Shown: piece by piece, positions 58,451 to 64,000 of the stretch
Layout of the letters: each line of letters begins with the position of its first letter
Position numbering within the stretch: position 1 is the stretch's first letter
Origin: Cryptomeria japonica
Lineage: Eukaryota > Streptophyta > Pinopsida > Cupressales > Cupressaceae
Assembly (NCBI RefSeq): GCF_030272615.1
Contig: NC_081415.1
Span: forward strand, 374,743,392 to 374,807,391
Direction: 5' to 3'
DNA: 64,000 nt
Notes under the pieces: generated by a model
Database searches by the model: none
Told to the model about the DNA's origin: nothing
What the model saw: only the letters and a program-made list of their open reading frames with translations
Made by a program: the position numbers and the translations under genes

Positions 58451-61400
58451 ATGGCGACCCCAAAGGCAGGAGCATCCACCAGTCGTCCAGCCCTCATGAA
58501 GGAAGATCAAAGGAATGAAGAATTGGAGACCAAGATCGTGTCAAAATGGAGCAACATTGGAGATACCAACTTGGGAAACTTCAGTGTGAAGAAGTTTCGA
58601 GAGGTCCCTTACATTGGAAAGCCATCACCTGTCGCAAGGAGAATAATTGAAAGTGGCATTATCAAGGCGGCCGGCTTCCCTCCAGCAGTCCAGTGCCATG
58701 AGCTGATGATCGAGTGTGCCCGCCATTATGACCCGCAATCAAGATCAATCGTGTCTAAGGAAGGAAACACTTTGGCTTACCTTTCAAAAGAGGCTATCAG
58801 TGAAGCTCTCCATCTGCCAGAACATAAAGATATGATTTACAAAAGCTTGGAAGGAGCTAGGTCCATGTACGAAGATGATCCAGACACTTGCTTGAGCATC
58901 ATCAATAAGAATTGGTTACTCAAAAGTCGTCCTCGCCTGAGCAAGATTCCAAACACACCACATAGGATTGACTTCCAGGAGGAGTACAGAGATTTGATAA
59001 CTTTACTCAATCGAGTTACAGGGGCTCCTCAAGCCTTCTATTTTGAGAAGTGGATGTTCTACTTCATCCAAGTGATAGTTCAAGGGAAAGGAACAATTCA
59101 TTGGGCTAGAATTATTAGCCATTGCTTGGACGTGCAGTTGAGAAGACTGAAGGCTACCAAGTCATTCCACATGAGCTCATACATCATATATGCCTTGATC
59201 AGGAGTTTTGAATATGCAGAACTACCTCACAGAGGGGCGATCGGAAGAGGACCGGGGGAAGTCAGAGTTTGTGAATCTTATGTTCATTTGCATCATCCAC
59301 CTGGAAGTAACTACAAGTTAGTTAATGATACCTTCACGATGAACATCACCAGGACATTGCAAGGTGGGATTCACAACCGGATATCTCAAGATGCACAGGA
59401 GCTTGTAAAGAGGTATGGTGCTTGGTTTATCCAATTCCAGAAGTTTACATATATTAGAGTTCATGGGTGTCCTTCACCTCCATATATGTTGCCAAGATAT
59501 CCGACAGACAGAATAGTGTTACTTGAGGTGACTAGGCAGTTGGTGGCTTATGCAAAGGCATTCAGACACAGGCATGGAAATGGAATTCCTGTGCCTATTA
59601 TTCTAGGGAATTCAGTTGAGGTATGTCCTAATGCTCTAGCCATGGATGATGTAGAGAAAGAGTTGGCCTTATATTCATTTTCATTCTTTGCCTTGAGAGA
59701 GAATTTTGATCCTTATGGATATGTAGAAGAAACAGTTGGTAGAAAGTACAAGCACGAATTTCAGATAGAGGACTTTCTGATGAATCTCTCAAGTGATTTA
59801 GAGGTGAAAAGAAAGATGCATTCCAGATTACCTTTAGATCTCATCAGGAAATGCAAGGTTTACAGAGTGGCCGATCAAGCCCAGGACAGTGGCAGACATC
59901 TCCAATCATCTTATGATCGAGAGGACAAAACAGTGAAGATAGATTGGAACGAGCCTGAGATTACAGACTTGAGAACTTTGATGGCTCCGGTTTTGTCTTG
60001 TACTCGCAGATGGGTGGATATACAACATCAAAAGTTGAGAGAACAGAACACATCGATGACTTTTACTTTGGAAGAAAGGCCAGGGGAAGGAGGAGCAAGC
60101 ACAAGCGAAGGCAATCCTCATCCTAAGAGCACAAGTGAAGACAATCCTCACCCTAGATGCGTGAGTGAAGGCAATCCTCATCCTAGGAGTGCGAAGAGGA
60201 AAGAAAGACCTGAGAAAAGGGAGCCCTCCAAGAAGAAGCAAGAGGCCCACCGAGATCACTCATCTGGCACATCTTCTCGACATGAAAAAAGGACAAGTCA
60301 AGGACAAGAGAAGAGGGTACTTGAAGTTGAGGAATCTATGGAATCAATGGTCCAGAATGATAAACACGAAGAAAGGCAAGCACCTCAACGTTCATCAAGT
60401 CAATCTCCCCAAGTCAATGAGCTACATGAAGACAAGAATGATGATGAAGTGACATCTCCACTTCGAGAAGAGGGATCAGTGCCTAAAGAAATACAAGTTA
60501 GAGAAACGAGGTCCGCCATTCCAGATTGGTTAAAGGAGAGGCTAACAAGGGTGATTGTGATCGAAGATGAAGATAATGTAATTGATTTAGAAAGCCTTGT
60601 TGGAAATTCTCAGGAAGTGACAGAGAGAAGGAAGGCTACCAAAATGTCCAAGATGATCAGAGATGAGACAGGATCCAGGAAATTGCAGATAGCTACACCA
60701 GCAGTGGACAAATATGAAGGTGAAATCCTTGCAGAAGAGTATGATGTAGAAACATTTGAGCTTGGTCCACTCACGGCCGAGCAGACACTGGATGAGGCCA
60801 CTGATTCATTTGAGGCACTTAAAGACAAGCTTAAAGAAGAAATGGAAAAGAATAGAAAGCTTGAGCGAGAGGTCGGTGCTTGGAGAGGCTACTTTAGCCA
60901 TCTCAATCAGCCTTTGGGACGTCAGGATCCAGTAGTATCTCCTGTGCAGGCACTTCCCCTTGAATCAGTTGGCGAGGTAGAAAGAGTTAAGAGCTTGGTC
61001 CAACTTATGAGCTCTTGGATTGACAAATCCCATACCGTTGCCATTGAGTTCGCAACAAGAATGATGCAGACTACCCATCGAGCTATCCAGGTCCTTGAGA
61101 TCATTCATAACCTAATGATAACAGTAGCCGCCTTTGCCCACACTAGAGATGTTATCATTCCTGTTCTGCAAGTAATCAGGCAAACACCAAGGAAGATCTT
61201 AGCACAAGAAAAGATAATGGATGGAGGAGCTCATAATTTACTCCAGTGGTCAACTCTACTTCAGATGAAGGAAGTTCTTTTCGAAGACATTAGTACGAAA
61301 TGCAATCAAGTTGAGGAGGTCATCCATCCGATTCAGGACAAGGTGTTTGAGGTGTTATGTTCTATTCTTGGCAGGAGGATTGAAGATGAGACAGATGTGA

Positions 61401-61705
61401 ATCTTCAAGAGTTGGAGGAGAAGGTCAAGGACATCTTTTGCAAAGATGAGAATGTTATCACAGATGAGCAAAGAGATCAAATGTTCGCCACTATGCTCCT
61501 GATTGAGAAAATCAAAGAACTCGAGCCTGGATGGGACATGGCTCTTCTCAAGGCTTTTGATCAGGTCATCCACTTGGAGGAACGAATGAGGAATCTTCCA
61601 GAGATTCCTATTGCTGAGATTGAAGGAATTGTGTCCAGATTCACTGCATACGCTAAGAAGGAGCATTGGAAAGGGAACAAGGTTCTAGAAGAGAGGTTGT
61701 TATAG
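58451..61705 (+). CDS. uncharacterised 1084-residue protein encoded inside F'
   Basis: I do not recognise a catalytic domain. The start at 58451 (MATPKAGASTSRP) is preferred over 58406 because it has a strong context (CAAGATGG) and follows a probable leader intron acceptor at 58442. Residues 1 to about 545 are compact and mixed, including SVKKFREVPYIGKPS, EKWMFYFIQVIVQGKGTIHW and CLDVQLRRLKA. This faintly recalls the plant transposon-associated domain found in Ty3-gypsy-linked ORFs, an impression only. Residues about 550-580 hold three copies of a SEGNPHPRS-type repeat, then a basic KRKERPEKREPSKKK that could be a nuclear signal, an acidic and Q/E-rich linker, and a coiled-coil-like helix near 783-806 (EALKDKLKEEMEKNRKLERE). 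The C terminus is helical. No stop or shift occurs in 1084 codons, in contrast to all neighbouring pol frames. Confidence 0.75.
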   Translation: MATPKAGASTSRPALMKEDQRNEELETKIVSKWSNIGDTNLGNFSVKKFREVPYIGKPSPVARRIIESGIIKAAGFPPAVQCHELMIECARHYDPQSRSIVSKEGNTLAYLSKEAISEALHLPEHKDMIYKSLEGARSMYEDDPDTCLSIINKNWLLKSRPRLSKIPNTPHRIDFQEEYRDLITLLNRVTGAPQAFYFEKWMFYFIQVIVQGKGTIHWARIISHCLDVQLRRLKATKSFHMSSYIIYALIRSFEYAELPHRGAIGRGPGEVRVCESYVHLHHPPGSNYKLVNDTFTMNITRTLQGGIHNRISQDAQELVKRYGAWFIQFQKFTYIRVHGCPSPPYMLPRYPTDRIVLLEVTRQLVAYAKAFRHRHGNGIPVPIILGNSVEVCPNALAMDDVEKELALYSFSFFALRENFDPYGYVEETVGRKYKHEFQIEDFLMNLSSDLEVKRKMHSRLPLDLIRKCKVYRVADQAQDSGRHLQSSYDREDKTVKIDWNEPEITDLRTLMAPVLSCTRRWVDIQHQKLREQNTSMTFTLEERPGEGGASTSEGNPHPKSTSEDNPHPRCVSEGNPHPRSAKRKERPEKREPSKKKQEAHRDHSSGTSSRHEKRTSQGQEKRVLEVEESMESMVQNDKHEERQAPQRSSSQSPQVNELHEDKNDDEVTSPLREEGSVPKEIQVRETRSAIPDWLKERLTRVIVIEDEDNVIDLESLVGNSQEVTERRKATKMSKMIRDETGSRKLQIATPAVDKYEGEILAEEYDVETFELGPLTAEQTLDEATDSFEALKDKLKEEMEKNRKLEREVGAWRGYFSHLNQPLGRQDPVVSPVQALPLESVGEVERVKSLVQLMSSWIDKSHTVAIEFATRMMQTTHRAIQVLEIIHNLMITVAAFAHTRDVIIPVLQVIRQTPRKILAQEKIMDGGAHNLLQWSTLLQMKEVLFEDISTKCNQVEEVIHPIQDKVFEVLCSILGRRIEDETDVNLQELEEKVKDIFCKDENVITDEQRDQMFATMLLIEKIKELEPGWDMALLKAFDQVIHLEERMRNLPEIPIAEIEGIVSRFTAYAKKEHWKGNKVLEERLL
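60095..60195 (+). repeat. 33-bp in-frame tandem repeat within the F' gene
   Basis: Three copies of AGYGAAGRCAATCCTCAYCCTA-type units encode (T/V)SE(G/D)NPHP(K/R). Length in multiples of three keeps the frame. Such repeats are common in disordered linkers. Confidence 0.75.
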
Positions 61706-61791
61706 ATGATGTGGCACCTTAATTATCATTGGTCTATGTTTCCTAGATTTTTGTGCCAATTAAATATTTGGCTATGCATTTAATATTGTTC

Positions 61792-61797
61792 AATAAA
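61792..61797 (+). terminator. polyadenylation signal candidate for the F' gene
   Basis: AATAAA about 87 bp after the stop codon, within TTCAATAAAAGGGG, followed by a T-rich TTTTTGTAATAAA. Its position suits a normal plant 3' end, before the second TATA box at 61898. Confidence 0.5.
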
Positions 61798-61897
61798 AGG
61801 GGAACTTTTTGTAATAAACCCTAATTAGGGTTTTGGTGTCAAAATCTCAGCCGTTGATCTTCTTTTGATCTGGGCCGTTCATTGTAATTGAGGATGC

Positions 61898-61908
61898 TAT
61901 ATATACCC
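61898..61908 (+). promoter_or_regulatory. TATA box of the F' LTR promoter
   Basis: CTATATATACC, preceded by AAACCCTAATTAGGG and CTGGGCCGTTCATTG, which also occur before the TATA box of element F (minus strand, 17061-17160). It lies about 840 bp from the end of the unit and is the likely transcription start region of the retroelement itself. Confidence 0.6.
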
Positions 61909-63264
61909 TCATTCATTTTCATTTTGTTGTTAGAAAGGAGATATTAGAATTAGAATTAGAGCTTTTGGAGAGAAGAAAGTTATTTTGTAGCAAGATTGAG
62001 CATTGAAGAAAGAATTTCAAGCAATTGTTGTCTATGTTGACTTTGAGATCAATAAAATATTGAAGTTATGGTGTTTTATTGCAATTCTCGTGGTTATCCT
62101 CATGGTTGTTTACTTTCTTGAATCATTCTCAGTCGAAGTAGTGTTTAAATTTGAAGGACTAAGTGTTGAGCTTGATCTTTGGTGAGATTCACGTTCCAAA
62201 CCACTAGCTTCTTACTGATTGTAAGGACGCCTTGTGTGGTCAACTGGAAATATTTGGATTGCTTAAACCTTCAATCATTATTGAATTATTGATATGTACC
62301 TTCATGGTAATGTCTATGATTCTTGATGACTTGAAAATCAATAATCACCTTAGAAGATCGCATCAATCTCAGTGGAGTTGTTATTCCTTGGCAATACTGA
62401 AATTGGTAGAATCTTACCAAGTCTAGCCTACATGGAGTCATTCTTAGGATTAGATTAAAATTCATCTCTTGCAAACCTGACCTTTTGATCTTTTTGAGAA
62501 CTTGTTAGTTTTAGGAAATCTATTCTTGAGCGGAAACGTAAGGCCCCTTTGATGAAACAACATTCACAACGACCACTGGTGCTTATCTACACGTAGAGAC
62601 CCTACATTACAGAACCTTGGAGTCATCCTGATTGATCCTTCTTCGCGACATCTTCAGCAATCAGAGGCTTTATTCAAGAGAGGATAAGGTACCCTTGGGT
62701 ATTTTATTCTGTGTTAGGCAGTGTACAAAATACATGTCAACAATACCACAACGAACAAGGATGTTACTGCCTGTAACTTAATAACAGTTCTGGTTTGATC
62801 GATGATGATGTCACTGGATGCTTTGATTCTTTTCCTTTATATCTCTCAATGTGAGGGAAAAGTCGCACCTCTTCATCATGTATGTCCTTTGGGAAGAGAC
62901 ACACCCTTTCGCCATTAGCACTTTTTGAAAGAGTGCAACTCTTAATTATTTTTGCCCTTTGAAAGGGACACAACCTTTCACAATCAGATCTGCACTTCTT
63001 ATCTAAATCAGATCTGCACTTCTTATTCCCAAATTATCCCCCCTTCAAATGAGTTCTCTTCTCCCTTTTATACCTCATATTTGGGAGAGTCACAACTTAT
63101 CATTTCATGCCTTTTAAGTTTTAACCATTCATTAACTTCAATCAAATTCTAATTATATTCCTTTATATTTTAATTTAATTTTAATTTTTATTCTTTTGTA
63201 TTTTAAATTTTATTATTATTATTTATTATTAAATTATATTTCAAAATGGGGACATTACAATTTA

Positions 63265-64000
63265 TCATGTCATAGTAAACACTGTTAAAAAATGTGAATG
63301 AAATAGGTGTGCATTTATCATAAACCTAACAATTAGATGGTAACATAATATGAAAACTGTACATAGGATTTGGATTGTTAGCCCTGAGGGCATATGGACG
63401 ACATTCAATGTGGGTTCAGTGATATTTAAGATCTGATGTTTGGTTGCAGCCTAGCAACACAAATTTCTCATCCTTCCAACCATTGCTTTTAGTTTATTTT
63501 GCTAGGTAAAAGTATTTATATCATATATGTATTACTGTGATGGCTGACATAAGAATACAGTGAGTATAGACACTTGAAATTTATTGTCACTGAATTACAT
63601 TGGCCATATGACTAGCATTTAACACGGGCAAGAAACATTGATAAAATGGCTAGGATGTGTATATGTTCACTTGATAAGTAAAGAAATGTATATAAAATGC
63701 AAATATCTGGTGCAATTTCTGGCTGATTCTGTGAGTTCAATATCAGCATGCACAACTTGATAAGTAAAGAAATGTATATCTAGGCCTCTGTGGCACTTGA
63801 GTAGCAAGAAACATTTATTGAACTTCGTCTGTGGTTTTTGGTTGCACTGTATTGGAGTTGGAATTACCTTGGGAGTTTGTTGGGGTGTGAAGGGGATTTA
63901 CACAAAATGTCATCTAGATAACAAAGGATGTTCTAGAATGTCGTTCTGGGTTAAGGTAAAATTATTTTCATATCTCAGCATTGTGACTGCAGGAGCAGTC
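63265..64000. other. right end of window, nothing recognised
   Basis: AT-rich sequence with a short repeated phrase (ACTTGATAAGTAAAGAAATG at about 63670 and 63756). No ORF with a known domain and no RCC1 exon seen. It may be intron of the RCC1-like gene or intergenic. Confidence 0.4.

Larger units (their letters stand above)
55525..62742 (+). mobile_element. element F': giant LTR-like unit with an embedded gene
   Basis: A 7218-bp unit with TGTTGTGACC at the left, TGTCAACA at the right and a perfect 5-bp duplication ATACC (55520-55524 and 62743-62747). It has no internal copy of its own start, no primer-binding site and no pol, so it behaves like a single LTR left by recombination. Parts in order: a hairpin-like CCCCATTAAAATGGGG near the start, dyad-box array (55996-57630), AT-rich spacer, gene cassette (57969-61797), TATA box (61898), and an 840-bp tail. 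Its start, the AAACCCTAATTAGGG/CTGGGCC block before the TATA box, and the tail with AAACGTAAG and ACCTTGGA match element F. The alternative, a complete element of an unrecognised type, remains open. Confidence 0.82.
55011..63259 (-). mobile_element. solo LTR L (TGTAATGTCCCC family), carrying F'
   Basis: Both ends are exact inverted copies for 12 bp: TGTAATGTCCCC at 55011 and GGGGACATTACA ending 63259. Flanks GTTTA (55006-55010) and ATTTA (63260-63264) differ at one base. Minus orientation is chosen because, read from 63259, it matches LTR I (42702 onwards): TGTAATGTCCCCATTTTGAAA, then TGTGACTCTCCCAAATATGAG and TATAAAAGGGAGAAG (about 63055-63075). Element F' interrupts it. Without F' the LTR is about 1.0 kb. 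Confidence 0.78.

Overview
This is plant nuclear DNA, most likely from a gymnosperm such as a conifer. The evidence is spliceosomal GT-AG introns, plant Ty1-copia, Ty3-gypsy and hAT transposons, initiator-Met-tRNA primer sites, very low host-gene density and deep nesting of decayed elements. The species cannot be fixed from sequence alone. Almost every long open reading frame belongs to a transposon. The one host gene I can support is the start of an RCC1-repeat gene (exon 1 at 7874-8111, exon 2 at 11239-11315). Everything to its right may lie in a TE-filled intron of that gene, but this is inference.

Layout, left to right. 1-7293: Ty1-copia element A with both LTRs and a broken gag-pol, ending about 0.6 kb upstream of the RCC1-like gene. 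7874-11315: the RCC1-like gene, with copia scraps in intron 1. 12412 to about 32870: a decayed minus-strand Ty3-gypsy element (C) split by several insertions. These are a copia-type solo LTR D (15615-27299, target duplication AATAA), which contains a non-autonomous LTR element E (16053-23206) and a solo LTR G (23319-25597, AATGA). E in turn contains F (16332-20887, AGACC), a large TG...CA unit on the minus strand. C also carries LTR H (13709-15309), which lacks a target duplication and is flanked by duplicated gypsy sequence, and a degenerate hAT (29128-32751). About 32870-40930: a minus-strand copia element B split by solo LTRs M (34151-36230, AACTC) and K (37494-39318). About 41.9-45.6 kb: 3' ends of a copia (J) and a gypsy (I) element. 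48634-53076: a near-intact BED/hATC hAT transposon with an 8-bp target duplication, lying in an unclassified LTR-like region. 55011-63259: solo LTR L, containing F' (55525-62742, ATACC).

The most unusual object is F'. It is a 7.2-kb TG...CA unit with a perfect 5-bp target duplication but no second LTR, primer-binding site or pol, so it looks like one giant solo LTR. Inside it are twelve copies of an approximately 32-bp dyad box, most of them 165-167 bp apart, and then a complete gene cassette: TATA box, leader with a predicted intron, an uninterrupted 1084-codon ORF of unrecognised function, and AATAAA. A second TATA box follows, about 0.84 kb from the LTR end. F is a relative: its two ends and its promoter region match F', but it lacks the ORF and has an unrelated GGCGGACTTT repeat array in the corresponding place.

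Decay is patterned. All six in-frame stops in copia A, and the single premature stop in the hAT, are TAG where CAG is the likely ancestor. Three LTRs that have lost their 5' TG are all preceded by C (CTG to CTA). Both fit deamination at methylated CHG sites. All boundaries, divergences and homologies were judged by eye without alignment software or database searches.
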